Origin: Azorinus chamasolen
Lineage: Eukaryota; Mollusca; Bivalvia; Cardiida; Solecurtidae
Length of the DNA stretch: 64,000 bases
Reading direction: 5' to 3'
Assembly (NCBI GenBank): GCA_963576725.1
Contig: OY755243.1
Span: 82,013,945-82,077,944 of the forward strand
Below the pieces are notes generated by a model. That model was not told the DNA's origin and made no database searches. It was given only the letters and a program-made list of their open reading frames with translations. Within the stretch, counting starts at the first letter, position 1. Every line of letters begins with the position of its first letter. Positions 20,732-31,762 of this stretch are shown here, piece by piece. The position numbers and the translations under genes were made by a program.

Positions 20732-20897
20732 TAACCCATTTGTACCAAGTGCTATTTATAAAGGACATAGGCAAACAGTGTAGACCCTGAAGGAGCCGTC
20801 TGATTAGGATGTACACTGTTTGATGAACCCGTTTTATGTCAATGGCCTATTCCAGCACATAATGTCTGCACATGAACAATGGAAGGGTTCAAAAATA
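20732..20897. mobile_element. Degenerate F-family element
   Basis: TTAACCCATTTGTACCAAGT, CAAACAGTGTAGACCCTGAA, GGAGCCGTCTGATTAGGATG, with a worn right end near GGAAGGGTTC. The left half of the central hairpin is deleted. Confidence 0.55.
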
Positions 20898-21810
20898 AGA
20901 TCGGACGGGTTCCCGTAAAATAAAAGGGAAATGAATGGTTAATATAGACCATTTAGTTAAGGACAACTTATGCTATCAGGAATAAATTCTGAAAGTAGAA
21001 GACCCTTCGAAACAAAGGTAGCAATGTGAAAAGAGAAAAATGCAGAATCGGTTTTAGAGTCTGTTCATAAAACGGTATTCAATTTTTTAAATCATTGAAA
21101 ATGACGATCCCAAAGGACCAGAAAATATAAGAACCAAATTGCATGTTTTGGTGATTCTCTTTATAGACTGATGAAGCACTTTGTAAACAGAAACAAAGAT
21201 TCTGTTGACGTACACATAAACATAAAATGTACCAATTTATACAATTGAATATTCTGCAGGAACACCGTCGTTAAGCAACCAGACTAATCTAGAAGACAAA
21301 ACCCTAAGTAATTGGAATAGTAAATGACTCCAAATTAGTCAATTATAGACTAATGGAAAATAGAAGAAGAACCATTCACTGATCACTGATAAAAACTAAT
21401 ATAATTCTACACTGCTTGTCTCATCATAGGAATTACTGCAGCCGATCTAATCTTATTAAAGCATACCAAAAACATTTTCAAACATTTTATTCAAACAGTT
21501 ATAAATAAGATAATTAATATACACACCATTCACACACTACTAATGTGAAAATTGTGTTCTATTACATCTTTCACTCTATAATGCTTGTAAAACTACATTT
21601 ACATAAAACTATACATTTACATTGCAGCAAGGCAACAAGACAGAGTTTTGCAGGCCCATTTTCTAAAGCCACCACCAAATAAAGATATAATACAGGATCT
21701 TAGAAAGTAGATATTAGCTTACTGCAGGACGAAAGGAGCTGTCTGTATTATTTTCACCCTGTATTATTAAGCAACCACTCGCTTTCAAATAATCACCAAT
21801 GATAGTTATT
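20898..21810. other. Unassigned AT-rich stretch
   Basis: Nothing recognised. A fragment GGACGAAAGGAGCTGTCTG and CTGTATTATTAAGCAACCAC at 21725-21780 is a worn D/C-type right arm. Confidence 0.4.
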
Positions 21811-21985
21811 TACAGTAAAACCCCTCTGAACCGGAATTCTGGTAGAGAACAATTGAAATACTTTTTTACAGGTTGCTGCTTAATGCAGGGTGAAAGTCAA
21901 CTTTCAACCTGCATTAAGCTGCAACCGGTCTACAAGATCGATATTTATACTAAATTTAACGTCCGGCTTAGAGGGTTTTATTGTA
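21811..21985. mobile_element. C-family MITE, core deleted
   Basis: TA, CAGTAAAACCCCTCTGAACC and GAATTCTGGTAGAG on the left; CCGGCTTAGAGGGTTTTATTG then TA on the right. The arms TTGCTGCTTAATGCAGGGTG and CCTGCATTAAGCTGCAACC flank GAAAGTCAACTTTC. The usual CATGCAGAAAGCTCC hairpin centre is absent, leaving a shortened 175-bp element. Confidence 0.85.
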
Positions 21986-22039
21986 CTAAGTGGTCTGCAG
22001 TTCATTATACAGAGTAACCATCAGTGTAGATACAAATAA

Positions 22040-22225
22040 AACACGACAAATGGACTATTCCAAAGTTCAAATATGTCAAGCTTACCGTGAATATTCAGGG
22101 AATTTTTAAAGAAAATATGTGTAAAATGACAAACAGAGAGCTCCTAGAAAGCAGCCATGTAATCTGGATCTATACTGTTTGCAAAGTAATATTAGTTACT
22201 CGTTTCCCACTACACTGAAAGGGTA
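22040..22225. mobile_element. L-family element, degenerate
   Basis: GGACTATTCCAAAGTTCAAA, GTCAAGCTTACCGTGAATAT, AAATGACAAACAGAGAGCTCC, and TTACTCGTTTCCCACTACAC shared with 14155-14356. Confidence 0.55.
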
Positions 22226-22337
22226 TATATTCGGTCAGACAGACTTAGGAAAAAACAATACAGGTCTAGATCAAAATGCTTCTGAATCAGCAATTTGATC
22301 AGGATCGGCACCTTTATCAAAATGTTCCAAACTGATT

Positions 22338-22540
22338 TACAATAGAATCTTCTAAACCGGAATTCTAGAAGAGGGGTGTAGATAATTTAAGGCAGGTGGC
22401 TGATTAATACAGGATGAAAGTCATGCAGAAAGCACCTCTAGGAGTTTTCGCCTGACGTTTACCCCGTATTAAGCTGCCACCTGTCTACAAGACCGATATT
22501 TATACGAAATTGAACGTCCGGTTTAGACGGGTTTACTGTA
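22338..22540. mobile_element. C-family MITE
   Basis: Left end TACAATAGAATCTTCTAAAC (worn), right end CCGGTTTAGACGGGTTTACTG then TA. Interior GGCAGGTGGCTGATTAATAC, the hairpin CATGCAGAAAGCACCTCTAG/GAGTTTTCGCCTGACG, and CCGTATTAAGCTGCCACCTG. Confidence 0.85.
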
Positions 22541-22614
22541 TTCATTTTCAATGTGTCTGACTACTTAGGGTAAATACGGTTTCAAACGTTACAGGCTGAT
22601 GTAAGCAAGATGCT

Positions 22615-22820
22615 ATAGTAACATCTCCATTATTCGAACACTCAAATACGTATCATTATTGATCTTTAAGACAGACGGAAGCTTATTGTATCGTGGATGT
22701 CATGCAGAAAGCTCCTCTGGGAGTTTTCTGCTTGACTTTCACCATGCATTAAGCAGTACCTGCCTAAAAGGGTCTAAATTCTTCGATACAAAAAATTCGA
22801 ATAATCGAGATTTTACGGTA
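22615..22820. mobile_element. B-family MITE
   Basis: Left end TATAGTAACATCTCCATTAT then TCGAACACTC; right end CGAATAATCGAGATTTTACGG then TA. Hairpin CATGCAGAAAGCTCCTCTGG/GAGTTTTCTGCTTGAC. The 111-codon frame at 22659-22994 runs through this element and is not a gene. Confidence 0.8.
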
Positions 22821-22989
22821 TTTGTCCGATTACGGTGTTTGTTTGACTTTGTTTATTTTTCTGTCGCCTCATGTCTGTGTTATGCCCCTAAGCCAAGTGT
22901 GTCTTGTATAAGCTATATCGAACTTGCAAACACAATTTGTATATTAACGTCATCTTTTATCTTTATATATCCATGCCCCCTAATCGCTG

Positions 22990-23140
22990 CATAACTTGCA
23001 TTTGAAAACGGCCTGGGTCCATATGAGATGGTCAGTATATCGGCGTGTCATCATTATTCAAACTGTTGACATGAGGTTACTAGTTTTTCAAAAGCTTGAT
23101 CGACTCGGTGGCAGTCTACATTTCACCAAATACAATTTTG
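22990..23140. mobile_element. Degenerate E-family element
   Basis: GGTCCATATGAGATGGTCAG, TATCGGCGTGTCATCATTAT, CAAACTGTTGACATGAG, then CAAAAGCTTGATCGACTCGG, as in long E copies. Confidence 0.45.
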
Positions 23141-23199
23141 AGCAGACAGTTTTTCAACAGCGGGGTCGGTGTTAAATATGGTTCTACCGTCAGTTTACG

Positions 23200-24130
23200 T
23201 GATTCTGCTACGTTTCACTTGAAGGGTATTGCCACCATCAAAGGAAGGAGTGACATGAAATTATAATCTTTACGATTTATCAGTTTAACAAATTGAGTGA
23301 ACGATCTCATAAATTGTGGCAATGTCTCTGCTCATGAACCGTTAACCAATATGCTGCTTGAATATGGATTAGCATTTGCCAACAGTGTAGATACATATCC
23401 AGATTTTCATCGAGTGACTGCATTCCGTCACGCACAAAACTGGTTGTCACTAGGTCCATACAGTCCTATAAAATTTGCAAGCCGAATGAAACAATGCTTA
23501 AATGCAAGAGTTGGGATGACATATTCTTTCTCAAATAAGGGTTTAATCTAATATGTTTTTAGGTATTGAGCTTTGATATCAGTAAATGATTTTTTGAGTA
23601 GTTACATGTATACAAGCGGCATATGCTACACAAACATGGGTAACTCTTTACCCATGAGTATTTTAGTAAAGTGTAATACCATGAATGTGTGTTTATATTT
23701 TAATATATTAATGTCATGTTAATGCTTGCTTTTACATTTTACGGAGACGGCAAGTTTTACTATATAAATAAACTTAGGCGTTTTAATGTTATAATATCAT
23801 GTCGTTTTGACCTTTAAGTTTGCTTAACAAATGTAAAACTTTGACATCGGAGTACATCGTCTTGCTTTTGTTGATTATTCTTATTTATTTTATACTATAT
23901 TTTTTAACCGTTTTAATATGTTAAAACAGTACTGCAATGATCGATTTTATTTGTGTCATACTGTGATGTTATAAATGTGTGTTTTATATATGGCATGCAG
24001 TGTCATTTATACCGTCTCTTATAATTCCTTTATGGAATGGCTCTGCACTGATTGAAAGATTTATTGTATATGTTTTATAGTTACTGAATAGGCATTGATG
24101 AGATGTAAATAATGATTCTATCTATCTGTT
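23200..24130 (+). mobile_element. Possible 3' end of a LINE-like element
   Basis: An 84-codon frame at 23297-23551 (no domain recognised) is followed by about 570 bp of AT-rich sequence. That ends GATGTAAATAATGATTCTATC and then a short TATC repeat (about 24115-24130). A 3' UTR ending in a short tandem repeat is typical of several LINE clades. Without a recognisable ORF this is a weak call; it could equally be unique DNA. Confidence 0.3.
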
Positions 24131-24339
24131 TCGTCCGCACATGATTCCATTTAAAACGACATATTCATTTTTATGATCTACTCATCAAGATAACATCCAG
24201 TGCAAAACGAACGTTCCAAACATGATCTATTTTTCTTTCATGTATGCGTGTTGTTCGTAAGATATACCTGTCTGTATATACATGTATGTGACATAATTTC
24301 GGAAAAAAACACCAAGAAAAAAATCTCTAGGCGATCAGT

Positions 24340-24660
24340 TTATGTGTAGATATCTTTAAATGCAGGTGGTTGCTTAATGCAGCATGAATATTATACAGAA
24401 AGCTCCTGTAAAAATGCAGTCCTGCATTAAGCTACCGTCTGTCTTAAAGACTCATAATTGATATACCGTAATACTGATAAGGGAACTGCCTAGACGAATG
24501 CTTGATTAAAAGGCAAGAACAAGAACAACTTGTCACGTGCTTTCTTACAATAGAACATTATACATTGAATACACTTCGAGATGATTCTAAATAGTGGTCA
24601 CAGTATAGGGTGTGGTGGAGAATTAAAGGAGCTATTCTTGAAAATGCTTATCTGGACCTC
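24340..24660. mobile_element. Worn TA-group element followed by an H element
   Basis: 24350-24470 has GGTGGTTGCTTAATGCAGCA, ACAGAAAGCTCCTGTA and CCTGCATTAAGCTACCGTC. 24570-24640 has CGAGATGATTCTAAATAGTGG and CACAGTATAGGGTGTGGTGG, an H right half. Confidence 0.5.
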
Positions 24661-24705
24661 TGTTTAACTGTACAACATAAGATTTCCCAGACATTGGTTT
24701 GTGTG

Positions 24706-24913
24706 TACAGTAAAATTTTGATTATTCGAAATGTTAGTATAGAAGCATTTAGACCCGTTTAGGCAGATGGCTGCTTAATACATGGTGAAAGTCATGCAGA
24801 AAACTCATAGAGCAGCTTTCTGCATGACTTTCACCATGCATTAATCGGTCACCTGTTTTAAAGATCGATAATAATACGTATTTAAGTGTTCGAATAATCG
24901 AAGTTTTACGGTA
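24706..24913. mobile_element. B-family MITE
   Basis: TA, CAGTAAAATTTTGATTATTC at the left and CGAATAATCGAAGTTTTACG/GTA at the right, 208 bp. Arms GGCAGATGGCTGCTTAATAC and CATGCATTAATCGGTCACC; hairpin CATGCAGAAAACTCATAGAG/CAGCTTTCTGCATG. Confidence 0.85.
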
Positions 24914-24989
24914 TTATCAGCAACACATACACTCCTATGATCCCATATATGGGTAAAAGACAAATAGTATAGATCCTGAACAGTATGTG

Positions 24990-25910
24990 CACAACGACAC
25001 AAAGTTCTGCCATTTTACAGACACAAATGTATGTCATTATAAAGACACATAGTTCTGCCATTGTACATACACTAAGTTCTGGCATTGTACAGACACATAG
25101 TTCTGCCATTGTACAGACACATAGTTCTGGCATTGTACAGGCACACAATTCTGGCATTGTTCAGACACATAGTTCTGCCATTGTACAGACACATAGTTCT
25201 GCCATTGTACAGACACATAGTTCTGGCAGTGTACAAACACATAGTCCTGCCATTGCACAGACGCATAGCTCTGGCATTGTACAGACACATAGCCCTGCCA
25301 TTGTTCAGACACATAATTCTGGCATTGTACAGACACTAAGTTCTGGCATTGTACAGACACATAGTTCTGGCATTGTACAGGCACATCATCCTGCCATTGT
25401 ACAGACACATAGTTCTGCCATTGTAAAGACACATAGATCTGGCATTGTACAGACACATAGTTCTGGCATTGTACAGACACATATTCCTGCGATTGTAAAG
25501 ACACATAGATCTGGCATTGTACATACACATAGTTCTGGCATTGTACAGACACATAGTCCTGCCATTGTACAGACACATAGCTCTGGCATTGTGCAGACAC
25601 ATATTTCCGCCATTGTACAGGCACATAGTTCTGCCATTGTACAGACACATATATCTGGCATTGTACAGACACATAGTTCTGCCATCGTACAGACACTAAG
25701 TTCTGGCATTGTACAGGCACATAGTTCTGGCATTGTACAGACATACAGTTCTGGCATTGTACAGACACATAGTCCTGCCATTGTACATGTACGAAGTCCT
25801 GGAATTGTACATATATATGTACTGAGTGCAAACATTGTACAAACACAAAGTTCTGGCACTGTTCGCATACAACGTCCATACACTGTACATACGTAAAGTT
25901 CTGACATCGT
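24990..25910. repeat. 24-bp minisatellite, about 37 copies
   Basis: Unit is ATTGTACAGACACATAGTTC plus TGCC or TGGC. C/G alternation at the TGCC/TGGC position and a GACACTAAG variant mark subtypes. The period is divisible by three and the unit has no stop, so long frames exist on both strands (303 codons on +, 293 on -, repeating QTHSSAIV and NYVSVQCQ). They are consequences of the array. Copies degrade toward the right edge (after 25780). Confidence 0.95.
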
Positions 25911-26113
25911 TCAGGCACAGAATAATCATTGCAACATTCAAATTGCCATATGTCATAACCTAATGGAAACTGTCAAATTATACTGAAAACAAATACATGC
26001 AAACTCCCTGGTCTATTGTATGGAACATTTGTTTGAAGTTGACTACTTGTAAACTAATCACCTTTAGACATCAGACGAGTCCAACATTTTGATCCTATCG
26101 AGGAAAAACAAAC

Positions 26114-26321
26114 TACAGTAAAACCTCGATTATCCGAACACGAAAATACGTATTATTATCGATCTTTAAGACAGGTGGCACCTTAATGCATGGTGAAAGT
26201 CATGCAGAAAGCTCCTCTAGGAGCTTTCTGCATGACTTTCACCATGCATTAAGCAGCCACCTGCCTAAAAGGGTCTAAATTCTTCTATACCGAAAATTCG
26301 AATAATCGAAGTTTTACTGTA
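26114..26321. mobile_element. B-family MITE, well preserved
   Basis: TA, CAGTAAAACCTCGATTATCC and complement CGAATAATCGAAGTTTTACTG then TA. Central palindrome is long and nearly perfect: GGTGAAAGTCATGCAGAAAG, CTCCTCTAGGAG, CTTTCTGCATGACTTTCACC. Outer arms GGCACCTTAATGCATGG/CCATGCATTAAGCAGCC. A good reference copy. Confidence 0.92.
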
Positions 26322-26347
26322 TCACTAAACGAGGAATCTAAACGGGA

Positions 26348-26675
26348 ATTGATGAAGGAATACTCTGGTCAGAGTATCCACGGTGTTCTATACATGAAGG
26401 AACACTCTGGTCAGAGTATCCACGGTTTTCTATACTAATTGATGAAGGAACACTCTGGTCAGAGTATCCACGGTTTTCTATACTAATTGATGAAGGAACA
26501 CTCTGGTCAGAGTATCCACGGTTTTCTATACTAATTGATGAAGGAACACTCTGGTCAGAGTATCCACGGTTTTCTATACTAATTGATGAAGGAACACTCT
26601 GGTCAGAGTATCCACGGTTTTCTATACTAATTGATGAAGGAACACTCTGGTCAGAGTATCCACGGTTTTCTATAC
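26348..26675. repeat. 48-bp minisatellite, 7 copies
   Basis: Five copies of exactly 48 bp (starts 26437, 26485, 26533, 26581, 26629) preceded by two shorter ones (26348, 26394) that lack AATTG or carry TACTCTGG and GTGTTC variants. Each unit contains the palindrome ACTCTGGTCAGAGT. The last five are essentially identical. Confidence 0.95.
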
Positions 26676-26743
26676 TTAATCAATGTCATTGAAATATATG
26701 ATGCCTGCTCAAACTCTGATCTGCTACAGCTGTTGCTGACTTT

Positions 26744-27180
26744 TGATTCGATCAAGCTTTTGAGAAACTATTGCACGAGTGTCAAACAGCTTGGATCCTG
26801 ATGAGACGTCGAGTTACTCGGCGCCTCATCTGGATCCAAGCTGTTTGCAAATACCAGTCAGGTCGCGCTTCGCAGGCAAAGTGTTAAAAGTTTTCCACCA
26901 GCATGTATTTCTCTTGCAGATACATTCACGTGAGAAATGGATGGGTTTTATTTTGTTGTCATTTATTGGGTCTGCAAACAGTATCGTCTACTATAAATTT
27001 CAGAATGCATTTTCCTTCAACTTCTTCTCAAGACCATAAGACTTAGTGGAATGCCAAACCGTCCGGGTAATGATCAAACGTTGAGTTACTCTGCGTCTCA
27101 TCTGGATCCACACTGTTTTTTCTTCGAGACGATTCTAAAGAGTGGTCATAACATAGGGTTTGGTGGAGAAATAAAGAAGT
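26744..27180. mobile_element. Two E-family elements and an H half-element
   Basis: 26744-26890 is a long-form E: GATCAAGCTTTTGAGAAACT, GAGTGTCAAACAGCTTGG, the hairpin GATGAGACGTCGAGTTACTC/GGCGCCTCATC, then CAGTCAGGTCGCGCTTCGCA. 27050-27118 is a second hairpin (GATCAAACGTTGAGTTACTC, GCGTCTCATCTGGATCCACA). 27122-27180 is the H right half (CGAGACGATTCTAAAGAGTG). Confidence 0.7.
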
Positions 27181-27269
27181 AATTTTCTTATCTCGAACTC
27201 TGGGTTAAGTTAACTGAATGCTGAATAAGTACAGGTTGTTGCTAACTACAGGTGTGCTGTATGATGTTT

Positions 27270-27680
27270 CTAAACGACCATTAAAATAAGTCTTAATTAT
27301 GATGGGCCTTATAGGCAGGTGGTAGCCTGATACAGGACGAAAGTTACGCTGAAAATTCCTGCATGAGCCTTCTCCATCCGTTTCGTCCTGCATTAAGCAA
27401 CCACCTGCCCGTAAAGTGTTTATTCATAAAGTGGTCGAATAATCCATTACCTCATATTCTATTTTTAGATACAGCCTCTTTGAATAAATCTACCGAAAAG
27501 AAGCATTAACTAGAGAAAAGTAGAATTTTTTAGTTTGAAACCATTGTGATAAATAGAGCATTTGCTCCTATAGGAACAAATACTCTATTTACCACAATGG
27601 TTTCACAAAGTGACTTTTACAGAGCCGTCAAAAGTCGTCAATATGAAGGAATGGATTAAGATAGGGGTTACATTATAAAG
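27270..27680. mobile_element. D-type MITE with a G-family MITE inserted near its right end
   Basis: D arms: GGCAGGTGGTAGCCTGATAC and CCTGCATTAAGCAACCACCT, then ATAAAGTGGTCGAA. 27439-27659 is a G element in reverse orientation (TCTTTGAATAAATCTACCGA, hairpin GCATTTGCTCCTATAGGAAC, GTCAATATGAAGGAATGGAT, TTAA). After TTAA the sequence GATAGGGGTTACA resembles the D terminus, giving a plausible rejoined site GTCGAA-TTAA-GATAGGGGTT. Confidence 0.7.
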
Positions 27681-27759
27681 AAGAACCGTTTACGCTATTA
27701 TCCACATAGTAGATGTTCTCGTTTGTGTTCAATGTTAACCCTGTAAAGATACAATGCCT

Positions 27760-27915
27760 ACGCACTTTTGGATCTGGTGTAAGTGTGACTACTTCAGAAT
27801 CGAACACATATTGGGTAACTATTGGCCGAGTCTCAAAAAGCTTGGTTCCTGATGGGACGCCGATATTACTTGTTTGCGCATGTGAGTCTGGTTACGGTTA
27901 ACAGAAGGGTTAAAA
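27760..27915. mobile_element. E-family element, diverged
   Basis: GGATCTGGTGTAAGTGTGAC, TTGGGTAACTATTGGCCGAG, CAAAAAGCTTGGTTCCTGATG, GGACGCCGATATTACTTG, TTTGCGCATGTGAGTCTGG. The 62- and 92-codon frames here are by-products. Confidence 0.6.
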
Positions 27916-29149
27916 CTGAACAAAATCCAGATATGTGCTATCAACCATGTATAATTGTATCGTTTGGGTTATCTGAGAACTGCATTAATACTAATGATAT
28001 ATCTGTACAGCGGTTCCGACAAGCATTCCGCGGAGAATTGCTGACACATCAAATTAAAAGCACTTTGACAAAGCAGTCTGTATTACCTAACTGCCAATGA
28101 CAAATATCCACAATTCATGGAAGGATGGCTGTTATATGTGTTCATCTACTTTCAAAAGAATTTTATCTTGTCTGTGTAAATGATTATATTCAAATGTACC
28201 ATAAAATGAATAAATGGAGATTTCTATCAGATATATGAATACACCAGCCACCATATTCTGCTAATGCTCACTGTTATGCTGTTATCAGTATAGGATACTA
28301 AATGGAGAGTCTGATATCATGTATTGCGTTATATAAAACTATATTATGAGAGATCTATGCCATAAATGTTCTATTAACGGGTCAATTAACATGGAATAAT
28401 ACAGAACAGTTTTATAATTAAACATTCTAATATTTGTAGATCAATGAACCGTGCACTATCTATTAGTCACAGTGTTTGCACGTGCAAAGACCTTCACGAA
28501 GAAAGTGCTATGGGAAAAGATCAATAGGGAATGACAATATTGAATAATTATGTATCAATGGAATGCATGGGGTATCACATTACAGACCCTCGGTGATTCA
28601 ATTAATTGCAGCGACTCCTGTTATGATGACTGGACTATCTATTTATTTTTCCAATTAATTTACAGGAGATAACACCAACATCTTTTGAATTCAGACTCAT
28701 TTCACTGTACCGTAGAGCCCCTCTTGAGCGACCCTTACTGACAATAACTGGTGTCATTCAAAGTAGGTATTTGCTTAATATTAACTATTTTGCCCATGAA
28801 TATCCAGTAGGTACTGAAAATTGGAATAAATACAAAACAGGGAAATGGTTAAGCTACTAGATGACGTTCAGACCCAGATTTATTGCTCTTATTGATGGTC
28901 ATTTGCCTTTTTGTGCTTTTTGCAAACTGAGTAGACCCAGATCAGCTGTCTGTCTGTTTACGTATATAGAACCGATCTGATTCCGTTTCATTCCTTTATA
29001 TTTTAACCAAATAATGAACATAATATTCATAATGGGTGGAGTCATGGTAGCAGTAATATAGCTGTCATATCCAAATGAATCCTTATTCGGACGTAAACGT
29101 GTATGTATGCTCCAACTCTAATATGGTAAACTGTTTACTTCGTTCAAAC
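27916..29149. other. Unassigned stretch
   Basis: No gene or clear repeat. Worn F words occur around 28790-29040 (CCCATGAATATCCAGTAGG, AACTGAGTAGACCCAGATCA). Confidence 0.4.
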
Positions 29150-29665
29150 GGTTAAGAAAATCAAACTTTTGAGAAACTATTGACAGAGTGTCAAACAGAT
29201 TGGATACAGATTAGACGCCGAGTGACTGAGTGTCTTAATTAGATACCAATTTATTTGCAATGTGAGTCATAAATTCAGGCTTTATCCAAACTAAGACGTG
29301 GGTATGACACATACACACTTAATGTCTTAACGCACTCTATCCCAGACATCTACAATCACATCAATTATTGCAACATTTCTCCACCAAACCCAATGTTGTA
29401 ACCATTATTTAGAATCGTCCCTTCTCGTCTCGAACAGACCATTCTAAAGAGTGGTCATAATATAAGGTTTAGTGGGGAAAATGGCCTATTCTTAAAAAAT
29501 CATTTTAATATACGCAGCTAATCTTGGCCTCTGAGTTTGTTCCAATTATTGAAGTACCTTCTACACTAATCTGTTTTCAAATATACTGTCAGAATGTCAA
29601 AAAATAGCATCTGCTGAAACGCAGCGTAACTCGGTGTCTGGTCTGGATCCAAACTAGTTGAAATA
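29150..29665. mobile_element. E remnant, H element, E remnant
   Basis: 29160-29285: CAAACTTTTGAGAAACTATT, GACAGAGTGTCAAACAGATTGG, GACGCCGAGTGACTGAGTG. 29370-29500: H palindrome with ACCAAACCCAATGTTGTAAC and CATTCTAAAGAGTGGTCATA. 29585-29665: ATGTCAAAAAATAGCATCTG, GAAACGCAGCGTAACTCGG, TCTGGATCCAAAC. Confidence 0.6.
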
Positions 29666-29692
29666 GTCCTGTAGTAAGACAGTACTCATGTT

Positions 29693-29930
29693 ATCAGATT
29701 CCTTCTGAATTGCACTGCTTAATATTGGCAACGGGAACTCCCAAAGGACTGACCAGTGCTCTTGCATGGTGTCATACCAGTCTGCACAGAATGCCGGTGC
29801 ATCGATAAAATATCAGATTCCTTATGAATTGCACTGCTTAATATTGGCAACGGGGGCTCTCATAGGACTGATGTTCTTGCACGTTGTCATACCAGTCTGC
29901 GCTAAATGCGGAGGCATCGATGAAATATCG
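29693..29930. repeat. Tandem duplication, about 119 bp x 2
   Basis: ATCAGATTCCTTCTGAATTG begins at 29693 and again, with TTATGAATTG, at 29812. Both copies continue through GCACTGCTTAATATTGGCAA, GTCATACCAGTCTGC and GCATCGAT(A/G)AAAT. A plus-strand frame (29766-30029, 87 codons) spans copy 2 and its flank; I do not recognise the product. Confidence 0.85.
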
Positions 29931-30263
29931 CGAGAACTGTTCTTGAAACGAGACATTACTGTCATGGATCTAATCCATTCATATGAAAATGAATGGGCTG
30001 GACTTGAGCATAGATTGAATGACGTTTAAAAGGGATTGGATAAAGTTGAAAATGTATGGAATGAGCTTGACAATTAATAGAACGAACCTGAAATGGATTG
30101 GGTGAACATGGAATTTAATAATTATGCAATGAATTTGAAACTTGAAATGGAGCTAGTTAATTCAGTGAATGAAAAATATAAAACACGCTGGTCTTTAACA
30201 TTTGGGTGACTACCCGTCATATCCAAGCACTCCCAAATAATTGTAGATTTTACGTGAACTAAG

Positions 30264-30470
30264 TTCAGTAAACTCCCTCTGAATTGGAATTCTAGTAGAG
30301 TGGGATTTAAATACATTTAGGCAGGTGGTTGCTTAATGCAGGTTGAACGTCATGTAGACAGCTCCTCTAGGAGCTTTCTGCACGACTTCACCCTGCATTT
30401 AGCGACCAACTACCTCCAAGCCCGATATTTATACTACATTTAACGTCCCGTTTAGAGAGGGTTTACTGTA
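30264..30470. mobile_element. C-family MITE
   Basis: CAGTAAACTCCCTCTGAATT / GTTTAGAGAGGGTTTACTG, with TA at the right and TT at the left. Arms GGCAGGTGGTTGCTTAATGC; hairpin CATGTAGACAGCTCCTCTAG/GAGCTTTCTGCACG. One arm change (ACAGCTCC versus GGAGCTTT) makes a mismatch in the stem. Confidence 0.88.
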
Positions 30471-31606
30471 TATCAATTTGCTATACGATGTGTTCTTGTC
30501 TATCTGATGTCAGGGCACATACTATTACGTTAATGTGTCTGTATGCTTCCGATGTACCACAAGAAAACAATGGCTCTAATTGAAAACGCATCCAGTCTTG
30601 TTTACAAGTCATAAAATCTTAACCCAGACTTCGTCTACGCAGAATCCCGATTATAAAACTGTCAAAGCGTGAGACCTGTCAACTGAAGCTCTGCAGGCCT
30701 TCCAATTTCCATACATCGAACAAAAGTCAATAACTAAGCCCAATGTAATCTAGGAATCCACGTTCTGAAGGCTTTGACATAATAAAGCGCGCTTATCCCT
30801 GATAAAGACGCATGTTCACCCCTTGGAAAACAGAGTAGATCAATGTATAATCTGATCAGAGTCTGCTCTGTTCGCTTATGTAGTTATATAAATTCGAGGG
30901 TTTCTTCTATTACCAAATATTCATGAGTTCAATGCCATTATCAACATTCAGCTAATAAATATGCATGATGGCATGGTTTCTTACATGTTTAGCTTGTATC
31001 TTAACGATCGCTGAGATAATAGGCTATAATACGGTCCTAACAGTTCCATTATGGAAGTACTTCATGACCAAATTGTATCAGCCAGAAGGTATGTATTGTT
31101 CTAGTCTAGGGAACGATTGTTTTCATTGTCACATATTTCTATACATATATCCCCATGCATCTGCATATTTTGATTCATATTTAAACTCAGAATATGACCA
31201 ATCAGATACTTGAGAATTATCTCAGACTCAAGCAAAACGTTTTATAACCTCGGGACCAGGTGTGACTATTTATTGCTGTTGTTTCAGGTCGATATAAAAG
31301 AAATACATGTGATAGTTACAACAGAACATAACGAGGACACAGAAAGGGTTGGCTTCCATTTACGTATAAGTGAATTTCCTATACAGATTAGATATAAGTG
31401 TAATTACACCGCTTTCCTAATCCTTAACTAATAGCTACACCTTTTAACGATTTTGCAAAAAGAGTAGATCCCGATCAGACGACCCATCTAGGAGCTATCT
31501 GATGGTGATTTTATGATGTAGTATAGATCTCGTTCTAGTGTATGCCAATTGTCAAAACCTCCATGGTTCATGGTGCCATTATAAAACATCATCTAATTAA
31601 TTTCAG
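30471..31606. other. Largely unassigned; F remnants and repeat O
   Basis: 30820-30960 and 31430-31520 contain worn F words (ACAGAGTAGATCAATGTATA; AGAGTAGATCCCGATCAGAC). 31187-31263 matches 58828-58904 (GAGAATTATCTCAGACTCAA, TTTTATAACCTCGGGACCAG). No gene is supported. Confidence 0.45.
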
Positions 31607-31762
31607 TACAGTGAAACCTCTCTAAACCGGAATTCTAGTAGAAAAGAATTTAGGTACTTTTTTGACAGGTGATTGCTTAATGCAGGATGAACGTCATGCA
31701 GAAAGGTACTAGACCAATATTTATACTCAATTCAATGTCCGGTTTAGAGAGATTTTACTGTA
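31607..31762. mobile_element. C-family MITE, internally deleted
   Basis: TA, CAGTGAAACCTCTCTAAACC and CCGGTTTAGAGAGATTTTACTG then TA. The left arm runs to GTCATGCAGAAAGG, then jumps to TACTAGACCAATATTTATAC. The centre and most of the right arm are lost, leaving 156 bp. Confidence 0.85.

Noticed and set aside
22659..22994. 111-codon ORF as a membrane protein
   Set aside because: Its first half is a B-family MITE hairpin; the hydrophobic tail is AT-rich non-repeat DNA without support.
24985..25918. 303-codon and 293-codon ORFs with 8-residue repeats
   Set aside because: Shadows of the 24-bp minisatellite in several frames at once.
25000..26675. CRISPR-like or centromeric array
   Set aside because: Units are contiguous with no spacers, and arrays are too short to suggest a centromere.
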